The position numbers and the translations under genes are program-made. This document shows positions 9,039 to 17,558 of a DNA stretch of 32,919 nt, one piece after another. Origin of the DNA: a virus; the IMG/VR virus record IMGVR_UViG_3300033149_000189, positions 1-32,919 of that record; one strand, given 5' to 3'. Within the stretch, counting starts at the first letter, position 1. Every line of letters starts with the position of its first letter. The notes under the pieces were generated by a model that saw nothing but the letters and a program-made list of their open reading frames with translations, was not told where the DNA came from and ran no database searches.

Positions 9039-9962
9039 TTATGGACAAGGTGTTAAACTTGTTATTACACCATTTGCGTCCACTACAATTTGTTTTAATC
9101 CTGATGGTGGGTCTATAACATAACTACCTGCAGGAACTCTACTATTACCAAATTGGTCCTCTACATAAAACTCATTCACCGCAGGTTCTCCTGCAGTTCC
9201 ACCACGATTAGGTACATTATAATATGTATTGGGTAGTGGGTCTCCACATCCACCTCCTGCATTAGTTGTAGGTACACCTGTTAACAACAGAGGACAATTA
9301 ACCTCTATATTAAATGCCGTTCCCGAACAGGGTCCCGCCATTTCAACTGTAACCACATCAGGTAATACAGTATTTTTAGGTATGTACAATGTCATATATC
9401 CCGGGTCAAATCCTGCACTTAACTGAACATCTCCACCTGCTCCTGTAATTGTTCCTGATGTTCCAATCAAATCAAATGACGTACCGTTAAATCTATATTG
9501 GTCTAATCCTGAATATCCACCTGCGTTTAATTGAGCAGCAATACCACAATCATCGTTACTGTTACCAATAAAAGTATAGTGGTCAGGACTTGCGGTACTT
9601 GCCTTATATCCATCTCCACCTGTCAGCTCATTATACGTATTACCATTCCAAAGTGCACGTATACCATCAGGTATACCAAATGGCTCGAAATAAATTATCG
9701 TACATCCTAAGTCCGCACCTGCACTAAAGCTAAGCTCGTAAAGACCTTGATTACCGGATGTATTAACACCGCTACCACACGGCAGTACACAAGAAGGACA
9801 CGCCACAGGTATTCCCAACAGACCCCCTACTTGCTGACGAACTGTTGTTCCATCAGAGTAGTAGCCGTCAGGTGCAGCTATTGTCATCTCCACGTCAGTG
9901 AAGACTGCGGTTGCTCCTGATAATGTTGGAGCGTCAATATAATAATTACCAAATGTTGCCAT
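9039..9962 (-). CDS. Cys-containing beta-rich tail protein (307 aa)
   Basis: The N-terminus (about 1-60) has the pattern ATFGNYYIDAPTLSGATAVF, then DGYYSDGTTVRQQVGG and ACPSCVLPC. I associate this with tail or adhesin proteins of Bacteroidota phages. The middle is Gly/Ser/Asn-rich and beta-like. The segment from LYELSFSAGADLG to FNIEVNCP resembles about residues 1190-1290 of the adjacent 1599-aa protein, which also ends in LTVNCP, so a domain appears to be shared. The C-terminal 45 residues form a short beta module ending SLTPCP. It has about ten cysteines and no signal peptide. It lies 17 nt downstream of the 1599-aa gene and is probably exposed on the tail. The function is inferred. Confidence 0.6.
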   Translation of the reverse strand: MATFGNYYIDAPTLSGATAVFTDVEMTIAAPDGYYSDGTTVRQQVGGLLGIPVACPSCVLPCGSGVNTSGNQGLYELSFSAGADLGCTIIYFEPFGIPDGIRALWNGNTYNELTGGDGYKASTASPDHYTFIGNSNDDCGIAAQLNAGGYSGLDQYRFNGTSFDLIGTSGTITGAGGDVQLSAGFDPGYMTLYIPKNTVLPDVVTVEMAGPCSGTAFNIEVNCPLLLTGVPTTNAGGGCGDPLPNTYYNVPNRGGTAGEPAVNEFYVEDQFGNSRVPAGSYVIDPPSGLKQIVVDANGVITSLTPCP

Positions 9963-9979
9963 ATATTTTTATTTACTTT

Positions 9980-12900
9980 TTATGGTGGTGGTGGTGTACA
10001 CGCACACGAGATTAAATTTACTTCAACTTCAGCTACAATAACACCAAGTTCTAATGCACAGAAATCTTGAGAATCTCCTATACCTAAGGTAAATTGAGCA
10101 GGTGACCCAAAGCAATCTGTATAATTGACAACGTGAATTTGGTCAACACTATTATTGGTAGCTCTATACTCATTACACACTTGATTACAATTAGTGATGT
10201 CAGGTCTCGCTATAGTCATACTCGTAGTTACCGGGTCAGTACTATCTGCAATAACCTCAAAGACACAATCAGGGTCTGAAGCCAATTCAACAAAATCACC
10301 AATAGAAACTCCTAAAGAATTGTTTGCAATTTGTGTTCCTGAAGGTGAACTGTCTCCACATTTTTGTAATTCAAATACCTCTACAGTACACTCACAACAC
10401 GCAGCAAATGCAGTTGAAGCGTCATAACACAATTCAATAAGGGTTGGTCTTCTGTAATCGTATATTAAATACAGATACTGCTCATTTGTGTTTGGCATTG
10501 TAAACGATGCCTCATAAGTGTTAGGTCCTCCTGTAATTGGAGTAGCCGCACTTGAAGCAGCCATCAATGCCGCCATTTCTGCAGGGGTATTGTTATAAAG
10601 AGTATTACTTCTTAAGTAACGCAACTCATCCACCGAACTATCAAACACATAATCATCTATAGGTAGTATTCTATTACTTATTATACTAACCTGAGCATTG
10701 TCGGCAGGAATAAAACCTGCACCCTGTGGACCCGCTATCGGGTTGTATTGTGATATTAATGGATGTGTAGTACCTGACACTAATTCAACTTGCTCTGAGT
10801 GTAGAGGTGAAACAAAAGTTCCATCTATCCATCTGTATTCATTGTGTATAAACAACCCTGCATCATTATCAATAGAGTAACATACTTGTATGATAGTTAT
10901 CTCTTGTGCATCAGGACAGTTAACTGTAAGTTCAAGTTCAGCAGTAGCTCCCGGAACATCAACTGATATTTCAATTTCTATTGTGTCCTCCGCTACGTTA
11001 TCTTTATTAACAATCAATGGCGAACCTGCATTGTTGTTTACAAATCCTGTAGTAAAAGTAGTGCCGTCATAAATCGCATTAATTTTAACGTTACTACTTA
11101 CATTTAAAATGTTATAATCTATTCTTACATCACCAACAAGTGCACCAACATCAACACAGAAAGTTGTTTTTTCATCTGAATCTGCAGTTAATGTTCGAGT
11201 TATACCACACTCAATACATTCCTGTGGTGTTGGTATAAATGTATCATTAGAACTCAACACGTATTCATTCATATACGGGTCGAATCCTCCAAGTTTTTGT
11301 GTGTTAAAAGATTCAAGAAATAAATCTCTAAACCAAGAACGCATTCCTTGTTCTGAGATTACTGTTAATCTTTCATTCTGAGCTGAAGTTCCTTTTAGTT
11401 GTATAACCGCTCCTCGTTTAGCATCAGTAAAGAATTTATCCATTCCCCACTTAGTATAACTTTCAGGATTCATACTCACGCCATACTCTTCAATACGTGC
11501 AATTTGTGTACCTAATACTTCAGGTACAGATGCAATAGAACCTCCACCCGTTGAATCGGATAATAAGTTCTTTCCTGATAGTACATAAGATATTTTATCT
11601 TCCTGTAGTGTCAGTACATCTGTTTCTCTACCATCAATAAGATATACGGGACCATATGATTCTTCTAATGGTTTAAAGTTTAACAAGCCAAGATTAAATT
11701 CATTCAGCTTATTAACATTAGATTCATCATTATAAATACCACTGTAAGTTAAATCTGCAAATCTTCTTACCTCTTTATAATCTTGAGCAGATGTAGTTGT
11801 AACTCTGTTACCTAACAATAAACTTTTTCCATCTATCGAATCTCTAACTTGGAAACTTTCAACTCCATTTCCAAAAGCATAACAGTTAAAGAATGCAGTA
11901 TCTACAATAGCAGATTGAAATGCATCTTGGTTCTGTACGTTACCCTCGTGGAATCCTGTTGCCGGGTCAATTGCGAATGACTCTGATGATTCATACCACA
12001 CATCAGGTGCAGCATCTTGAGGTTGTGTTTCAAATACCAATAAAGAATTACTTCTAATTACTTCAATCTTTACCTTTAAACTTACTCTTTTCTTTTTACC
12101 ACTATATCCTTCAGAACTCTTAACAGTAAACATTGTCCTACCATTAGGACCTACACCTGTTCGGAAAACACAATTAACATTAGCCGCACCACATCCCCCT
12201 AACGAGCCATTTAAAGTACTGTTATAACCCGGTCCTGTAACTCCTGTTCCCTCATTAGATGCTTGAGTTTCTAATGCAACTGCTATATTGTCTCCATCAA
12301 ACCAATCTTTGAAATTTGAATACTCCTGAGATGCAGTAAACGTAGCATCAACTCTCCAAGTTCTTTGAGGAACTCCTCCCGCAAAACTACCTGTGTTACC
12401 ACGTCTGTGGTTATCAATAAATATATTTATACGAGACCCCGCAGGTATAGTGTAGTCAATATAAGAACCCGGTGTTGCAGGGTCTTCCCTGTCAACAGGA
12501 TAATCTACAATTCTACAACCGCTTCCTGAACTACTAAACTCCCCATATGCAACTACAGGTAAATCACCTACAGTAGTCGCAAAATCTGTTGCCCTCATTT
12601 TCATATAAACACCTTGAGGAACAGGTATCTCAGCACCGGTCACATCAACAGGAGCAGGGTCTAAGAACTCTCTCTCCTGTGCTTTTTTATCTAAAACAGT
12701 AGCAAATGCACATCTATTGATGGGACCATTTGTATCTCTTTTAACTGTCAACAAATCTCCTTCTTCTACTTTCTGTGCATTCTGCCCTTCAAGTAAAAAG
12801 AAATCTGCTGATGATGTTGGGTCACGGAAAAAGAAATTAGAATATACGTTGAAATAATTTTCTTTGTCTGCTTTAATACAGAACTTATATCTTGTCGCCC

Positions 12901-14779
12901 AACTTGGAGCAAGTTGTGTTGTTGGTATATCTACTCGAATTTGATTTGCAAACTCAGATAATGAACAAGGTACATTTACCGTGTTGTTAGGACTCACTAA
13001 AGCAGTTGTAGCTCTATTGAAGTCATCCATATAAATAATACCTACCTCATAGCTTCTGTTACTATGTAAACTTTTAGGGTCTCCTATAGTTTGAAATGTT
13101 GCTGAACCAAAAGTAACGCTATAATATTCATATGCCCATTGCGTTATAGCTAATGGGTCATCAACAAATCTCATAGCAGGGAGTTGTAATTTAATCTCTG
13201 TAGACGCAGGGGATACAATAACTGCTATGGGTTCGTTAGGACCATTTATACCGGACTCAAATTTACTTAAAGTATCCAAAGATGTAGGGATACTACAGTT
13301 AAATAAATCTGTCAGAGTAGAACCTAAACAAGCGTCTGCTACAGTTTCAATGTTTGCAGCAGTACCAATTTTATCTAAAAAGTCTACGCTAATTCCTAAA
13401 TCATAGGGACTCGCAAAGTCTTGTGGCAAAATATAAGTAAAGTTTATTTCAGTCTCAGCAGTCGTAGCAGTTGGAGGGTTTGGACCTGTAAATCCAAAAT
13501 GCTCAAATTTAATTTGCAGTTCAATTATTGCACCCGCTACTAAATCTAAACCATCTAAATCAAATGAAACGATAGCATTAGTAACTGTATTAGCACCATC
13601 AATAGAGTAATTTCCATCCTCAACTGCATCAGGTACTTCCTCTAATCCTATCTCTTCTGAAACAAGCTGAGTAGTAAACTCAAGTTTTGTGGGAAACCCC
13701 GACAAACTTACAATGTCATACTGCTCTAAGTAGTTTCCATAAATCAACCTGTTACCCATTAACGTCTGAGCCTTAGCAAGTCTCGGTACGTTATCGTATA
13801 GTCTTAATATCTCACTGTCAGGTAAGATTGTAAATATTTTACTATTGCTAAAAGTGTAAGTAAAATCTGTATTATCTACAAGACCTAACTCTTCTTTATC
13901 AAGTTTCTCAATAACTCGAATACTTCCTGTCTGCATATCCTTCCATAAAAGGTCTATACCTTTTACAAGAGGTCCTCCTGAGTTGTATGTTAAAGTAGAT
14001 TGGTTTGTTACATTTAACATCCCTTCATTTAATCCTGTAGAAAAATCATATCTGAATGCTCCGGGTATAAATGATGGATTTGAAAACTGAGATGTAGCTG
14101 AATACTCTCCGTCCTCGTATCTGTATCTGTATGCAAAACAAACAAATCGGTCCTCTAAAAAAGTTTCTTGAGAGGACGTGCTTATAGGTTCAATGTCTAA
14201 AGATGTTATAGGTGGTTTCTTAACCACGAGAATATCTTCATTTATAATTTGGTCAATATTACCAATTGGGTTTGGGTAGTTCCTGTTTATGTTTATGAAA
14301 CGTGGAGCGTTATAATCATCAGTAAAAAACAACAAGTCCTCTATTAAGTTGACTCCCGTTATTAGATACTGTTCATCAAAATTTAAAGTTGAATTTATAC
14401 CGCTACCATCATCAATACTAATTACGTGATACGTTAGTATATTAAGTACTGTGTTATATGATACAATTAAATCAAGTTTATTAGTAGTTCCTGAAGAACC
14501 GGGAAACGCAGGGTCGTGAACAAACCAATACATAGTCTCGTTAGCACCGTCTTCATAAGCACCAATACATTTGGCTGAGTTAGACAGTTGCTGACCACCG
14601 AACTGTAAATTAGTCAACTGAGTGTTCCCCTTAGTAGTTTCAACAGAACCCACTTCACTATCTTCAGTAGAACCTAATCTTACATTTAATGCGTCTACAT
14701 ACTCACCATTAGGGACAAGTCTCTCATCGAGACTTTTATTCATCCTCCCTAAAACAAAATTTCTTTGTACGTTAGCCAT
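9980..14779 (-). CDS. Tail nozzle/muzzle-like protein (T7 gp12-like position), 1599 aa
   Basis: This is the largest complete gene in the window. The N-terminus contains the block GRMNKSLDERLVPNGEYVDA followed by LNVRLGSTEDSEVGSVETT, which I recognise from large tail-stabilisation proteins of marine Bacteroidota podoviruses. The first ~500 residues are beta-rich with repeated Tyr/Asp patterns (for example ENLIEDLLFF-like and DDYNAPRFININR), as expected of beta-propeller nozzle proteins such as T7 gp12 and the crAss001 muzzle. Residues about 1185-1290 form a Cys-bounded beta domain resembling part of the 307-aa neighbour. The last 150 residues are Cys-rich (FAACCECTVEVF, NCNQVC, LISCACTPPPP). 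It lies 1 nt after a ring-protein gene, as T7 gp12 follows gp11. It probably forms the distal tail tube and carries accessory receptor-contact domains. Confidence 0.72.
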   Translation of the reverse strand: MANVQRNFVLGRMNKSLDERLVPNGEYVDALNVRLGSTEDSEVGSVETTKGNTQLTNLQFGGQQLSNSAKCIGAYEDGANETMYWFVHDPAFPGSSGTTNKLDLIVSYNTVLNILTYHVISIDDGSGINSTLNFDEQYLITGVNLIEDLLFFTDDYNAPRFININRNYPNPIGNIDQIINEDILVVKKPPITSLDIEPISTSSQETFLEDRFVCFAYRYRYEDGEYSATSQFSNPSFIPGAFRYDFSTGLNEGMLNVTNQSTLTYNSGGPLVKGIDLLWKDMQTGSIRVIEKLDKEELGLVDNTDFTYTFSNSKIFTILPDSEILRLYDNVPRLAKAQTLMGNRLIYGNYLEQYDIVSLSGFPTKLEFTTQLVSEEIGLEEVPDAVEDGNYSIDGANTVTNAIVSFDLDGLDLVAGAIIELQIKFEHFGFTGPNPPTATTAETEINFTYILPQDFASPYDLGISVDFLDKIGTAANIETVADACLGSTLTDLFNCSIPTSLDTLSKFESGINGPNEPIAVIVSPASTEIKLQLPAMRFVDDPLAITQWAYEYYSVTFGSATFQTIGDPKSLHSNRSYEVGIIYMDDFNRATTALVSPNNTVNVPCSLSEFANQIRVDIPTTQLAPSWATRYKFCIKADKENYFNVYSNFFFRDPTSSADFFLLEGQNAQKVEEGDLLTVKRDTNGPINRCAFATVLDKKAQEREFLDPAPVDVTGAEIPVPQGVYMKMRATDFATTVGDLPVVAYGEFSSSGSGCRIVDYPVDREDPATPGSYIDYTIPAGSRINIFIDNHRRGNTGSFAGGVPQRTWRVDATFTASQEYSNFKDWFDGDNIAVALETQASNEGTGVTGPGYNSTLNGSLGGCGAANVNCVFRTGVGPNGRTMFTVKSSEGYSGKKKRVSLKVKIEVIRSNSLLVFETQPQDAAPDVWYESSESFAIDPATGFHEGNVQNQDAFQSAIVDTAFFNCYAFGNGVESFQVRDSIDGKSLLLGNRVTTTSAQDYKEVRRFADLTYSGIYNDESNVNKLNEFNLGLLNFKPLEESYGPVYLIDGRETDVLTLQEDKISYVLSGKNLLSDSTGGGSIASVPEVLGTQIARIEEYGVSMNPESYTKWGMDKFFTDAKRGAVIQLKGTSAQNERLTVISEQGMRSWFRDLFLESFNTQKLGGFDPYMNEYVLSSNDTFIPTPQECIECGITRTLTADSDEKTTFCVDVGALVGDVRIDYNILNVSSNVKINAIYDGTTFTTGFVNNNAGSPLIVNKDNVAEDTIEIEISVDVPGATAELELTVNCPDAQEITIIQVCYSIDNDAGLFIHNEYRWIDGTFVSPLHSEQVELVSGTTHPLISQYNPIAGPQGAGFIPADNAQVSIISNRILPIDDYVFDSSVDELRYLRSNTLYNNTPAEMAALMAASSAATPITGGPNTYEASFTMPNTNEQYLYLIYDYRRPTLIELCYDASTAFAACCECTVEVFELQKCGDSSPSGTQIANNSLGVSIGDFVELASDPDCVFEVIADSTDPVTTSMTIARPDITNCNQVCNEYRATNNSVDQIHVVNYTDCFGSPAQFTLGIGDSQDFCALELGVIVAEVEVNLISCACTPPPP

Positions 14780-14780
14780 A

Positions 14781-15704
14781 TTACTTCAACCATTTATCCT
14801 TACCTCTCATATTCATTAAGAGTCTGCCCGGATGTATATTACTAATTCTAATTTTTGCATTTCGTAGTAATGCACCTTTACGCTTACGTGCTCTTGCAAT
14901 CACATATTCTTGAACACCTAATTTAGAATTTAGTATGGCATACTCAATGTAAGCATAAACATATTCTTCAAAGAGTTTATTTACAGTTACGCTTGAGTCG
15001 TTACCATTCTCCATACCATCCGAAACATATTCAAGAATACACTTTTGGTTTGCCATATCAGAGCTAAAGTTTATAACTCCTGATTTTTTGTCAATGCTGA
15101 ATGTGGGATTCCTATTTGCAGTTTCAGTATTCAAACCAAAACGTGCACCTATTTGATAATCAAAATACCACTGCCCATCACAACAATATCCTTCGTATCC
15201 GTTAAATGGATTATTAGCGTTTAAGTAAATAGATTTTTTACTACCTATAATTCTGTCATAATCTATATCAGAATATTGAGGACTTAAAGCATTACCATCA
15301 ACATCAAATAATATTCTACAGTTATTGTCCTGCAGATAAGCACTACTCCAATTAGTTTGAATGTTCTCAGTTAATGGATACAACAATCCATCTTTGTATA
15401 CTGAGATTCTAACCCAATTAACATAGTCTGACGGCATAACAAATCTAAGCGTATTACACACGTCAAGTTCTAATATTTTTATTTCTTTAAACGCATCGTA
15501 GTTAAGCTCTTGTATTGCTCTTTTAGCGTGGAATAAAACCTTAAATCTCTCTTCGTTATTAATAAGGTTATGGTTTCCCGCATACATCAGCATAAAGTTG
15601 TTTACGATGTCATACAAAGACACGTACTGATAAGACCCCCAATTAGCGTCTTCAGGTACTGCACCTCCGTTTTCGTAATATTGATATTGTGATATATAAG
15701 GCAT
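14781..15704 (-). CDS. Head-tail connector ring protein, T7 gp11-like (307 aa)
   Basis: The 307-aa protein has an alpha-helical N-terminal half with the block YVSLYDIVNNFMLMYAGNHN and RFKVLFHAKRAIQELNYDAF. A beta segment follows (LELDVCNTLRFVMPSDYVNW, then RISVYKDGLLYPLTE). The C-terminus is helical and basic (YVIARARKRKGALLRNAKIR). This helix-beta-helix build and length fit the adaptor or tail tubular A proteins (T7 gp11, P22 gp4 and the crAss ring proteins). The gene lies between another ring-like gene (6 nt upstream) and the nozzle gene (1 nt downstream), the usual place of the adaptor. The assignment comes from architecture and synteny. Confidence 0.68.
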   Translation of the reverse strand: MPYISQYQYYENGGAVPEDANWGSYQYVSLYDIVNNFMLMYAGNHNLINNEERFKVLFHAKRAIQELNYDAFKEIKILELDVCNTLRFVMPSDYVNWVRISVYKDGLLYPLTENIQTNWSSAYLQDNNCRILFDVDGNALSPQYSDIDYDRIIGSKKSIYLNANNPFNGYEGYCCDGQWYFDYQIGARFGLNTETANRNPTFSIDKKSGVINFSSDMANQKCILEYVSDGMENGNDSSVTVNKLFEEYVYAYIEYAILNSKLGVQEYVIARARKRKGALLRNAKIRISNIHPGRLLMNMRGKDKWLK

Positions 15705-15710
15705 AGTTTA

Positions 15711-16670
15711 TTATTTTTCTTGTTGGTCTTCCATATTTTCTAATCCTTGACCAAACTGCACTGCAGCTACTTCTCGGATTGACATACCCGCATATTGTAA
15801 TATCTTCAACACCAATGTTGGTTCATCTGATATAGACAACTCAAAGTCTTGATAATCAGGTTGTGATTGGTCAAACGATGGCTCACCACCAATTAAGTTT
15901 ACATACGTCCAATTAGGGTCACGTGGGTATCTAATGTATTGACATTGTACCGCTCCCATAGTATTAATGCTTGGCGGAAACAATGACAATGTAGGTTCCT
16001 GTTGCGTATACGCAGGGAACATTGTTGATGGTGCGGTAAGTAATGAATTGTTTAGCATAGTAATTTTACTATGTGTTACTTTCTCTGCTTCATTTACTAC
16101 ACTATCATCATATATTACATATTCCTCTCCAAGATTTGGAAAGATATCCGCAGGGTTTCCATCAGCATCTACCAATACAATTTGAACAGGATTTACAGTT
16201 TCTGCGAAAGCAACTTCATTAGTTGTAACATTTACTACTATATCTCCCGGCTGAACTCCTGCTGCTACAAAATTAGTTGTACTATCTATTAGCGTTTGAA
16301 GAAATGTAACATCATTAGTCCCACTTGCCAACAGTCTTGTATACGTTAATACCTTATTAAGTAAATAATAATTATCATTTGTGGTAATAGGACTTGGGGT
16401 AAAGAATTTATTATTTGATTGATGCAGCAAAAACTTTGTCTCTGAAAAAATATTTATTACTTCCTCATAACCTTTAGTAATATCAGCATAACCCGTACCT
16501 GATTGACGAGCATTCTCTTTATTCAATTGATAGTTATACTGATAAAAATAATCCTCAAAGATATCTAACTGTGCTTGTTTAGCAAACAAGTTAAAATCAG
16601 AGGGAGAAATGTAACCGTAATTATTTTTATTCAGTATAGACAATACCGTATTTCTAACCGAATTTATCAT
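15711..16670 (-). CDS. Head-tail connector ring protein with an inserted beta domain (319 aa)
   Basis: The N-terminus is helical (MINSVRNTVLSILNKNNYGY, then SPSDFNLFAKQAQLDIFEDY), as in connector proteins. Residues about 116-190 are a beta domain starting SGTNDVTFLQTLIDSTTNF. It closely resembles residues 31-98 of the 155-aa virion protein at 30089-30556. The C-terminal part contains AVQCQYIRYPRDPNW and a helical end rich in Glu and Gln. It is the first gene after a strong terminator and a TATCTTTG promoter box 18 nt upstream of the ATG. This arrangement starts a new transcription unit containing the tail genes. The ring role is inferred from position between the capsid genes and the nozzle gene. 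Confidence 0.62.
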   Translation of the reverse strand: MINSVRNTVLSILNKNNYGYISPSDFNLFAKQAQLDIFEDYFYQYNYQLNKENARQSGTGYADITKGYEEVINIFSETKFLLHQSNNKFFTPSPITTNDNYYLLNKVLTYTRLLASGTNDVTFLQTLIDSTTNFVAAGVQPGDIVVNVTTNEVAFAETVNPVQIVLVDADGNPADIFPNLGEEYVIYDDSVVNEAEKVTHSKITMLNNSLLTAPSTMFPAYTQQEPTLSLFPPSINTMGAVQCQYIRYPRDPNWTYVNLIGGEPSFDQSQPDYQDFELSISDEPTLVLKILQYAGMSIREVAAVQFGQGLENMEDQQEK

Positions 16671-16687
16671 ATGTAAATACTTTATTA

Positions 16688-16695
16688 CAAAGATA
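16688..16695 (-). promoter_or_regulatory. Bacteroidota-type -7 promoter box (TATCTTTG)
   Basis: The minus strand reads TATCTTTG, 17 nt before the ATG at 16670. It lies just 3' of the terminator T-tract at 16699-16706, so it restarts transcription for the tail genes. No clear -33 TTTG is visible, because the terminator hairpin occupies that place. Confidence 0.65.
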
Positions 16696-16698
16696 CAT

Positions 16699-16728
16699 AA
16701 AAAAAAAGAGGGGTAGTTAAACCCCTCT
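16699..16728 (-). terminator. Rho-independent terminator after the 245-aa gene
   Basis: On the minus strand an 8-bp perfect stem (AGAGGGGT / ACCCCTCT; plus 16707-16714 with 16721-16728) closes a 6-nt loop and is followed directly by a run of T (plus A-run 16699-16706). A second 7-bp hairpin (AACAACT / AGTTGTT, 16742-16760) lies just before it in the transcript and spans the stop codon of the 245-aa gene. Confidence 0.85.
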
Positions 16729-16749
16729 CTGTTGCTTAGTGAACAACTG

Positions 16750-17487
16750 CTATAGTTGTTTTTCTAAAAACTGTAACACATCTACACCATCATCAGTTTT
16801 GAACCAATCAGATAAATATTCTATTGGGTCTACTCCAAATGGTATAGTAGTCATTCTTTTTTTATTACCTTCAAGGTTAAAGTGAACATCTCTTTTCTTG
16901 TTTCTAAAACCTAAAATTTTATTGTCAAAGAATTGTTGTATTGTAGATTGAAGTTTTAGTGAAGGGTCTGATAGTGCTCTTAAAAAAACTTGTGGGTTTC
17001 TTTTAGCAAATACCAATACATCTCTTTTAAGTTCTGCAGTTGTAATAGTAGTTACATCCACATTAAATAAAACCCTACCTACATTTTCAAGTTGGTCAAT
17101 AGATAAAGATTTAGCTTCAATTAAAGCATCAACCTCTACATTTAACTGATTTACTTCTGCTTGTGCGTCTTTACCAAAATCAACCTCTATAAACTTCTTT
17201 CCGTTGAGAGGGTGATAGTGTAAAAACTCTTGAAGAATAGGATTGTTCTTTGGTACACGTAACATACCGTCTTCAAAAACAATAGGTTCAACAATTGCCG
17301 TTCCATCTTGTTCATCTTCAAAACAACTCTTTTGATTTCTTGCGTATCGTAACGCTCGGTTGTAGCCTTTTTCTTCATCAAAATAAAGTAAAGGACTTCT
17401 ACCTGTATTTCTTGAGGGGATAATGCACGACAAAGGTGCTCTGTTTCTTGTGAGTTTATAAACTCGGTCTTTCAATTCTAATTTCAT
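16750..17487 (-). CDS. Conserved phage protein of unknown function next to the capsid gene (245 aa)
   Basis: The N-terminal 60 residues contain PLSCIIPSRNTGRSPLLYFD followed by RALRYARNQKSCFEDEQDGT, a pattern I recall from uncultured marine Bacteroidota phages without a known function. The remainder is helical, with a basic, possibly extended segment (FRNKKRDVHFNLEGNKKRMT) near the C-terminus. There is no signal peptide or membrane segment. It lies between the major capsid gene and the ring genes and ends in a strong terminator, so a capsid accessory or head-completion role is plausible but not shown. The ATG at 17487 has an A/T-only leader. Transcription either reads through the weak terminator-like palindrome at 17521-17542 or uses an unseen promoter. 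Confidence 0.6.
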   Translation of the reverse strand: MKLELKDRVYKLTRNRAPLSCIIPSRNTGRSPLLYFDEEKGYNRALRYARNQKSCFEDEQDGTAIVEPIVFEDGMLRVPKNNPILQEFLHYHPLNGKKFIEVDFGKDAQAEVNQLNVEVDALIEAKSLSIDQLENVGRVLFNVDVTTITTAELKRDVLVFAKRNPQVFLRALSDPSLKLQSTIQQFFDNKILGFRNKKRDVHFNLEGNKKRMTTIPFGVDPIEYLSDWFKTDDGVDVLQFLEKQL

Positions 17488-17509
17488 TTTAATTAAATTT
17501 TAAATTTAT

Positions 17510-17542
17510 AAAAAAGGATAGGAGTGTCTTTGAAGACACTCC
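17510..17542 (-). terminator. Probable attenuating terminator after the major capsid gene, formed by the palindrome
   Basis: The palindrome at 17521-17542 has 10-nt arms (GGAGTGTCTT / AAGACACTCC) and forms a stem of 9-10 bp. On the minus strand it is followed after 5 nt by six T residues (plus A-run 17510-17515). The gap between stem and T-tract is wider than ideal, so termination may be partial. That would lower expression of the genes after the capsid gene. Confidence 0.5.
17523..17540. repeat. 18-bp palindrome, copy 3 of 4 (intergenic)
   Basis: The plus strand reads AGTGTCTTTGAAGACACT, extended here by GG and CC to 10-nt arms. It begins 16 nt after the stop of the capsid gene in the transcript. 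Copy 3 is the only one with a T-tract on the transcribed side. Confidence 0.92.
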
Positions 17543-17558
17543 CTCCCTTTATTGATTA

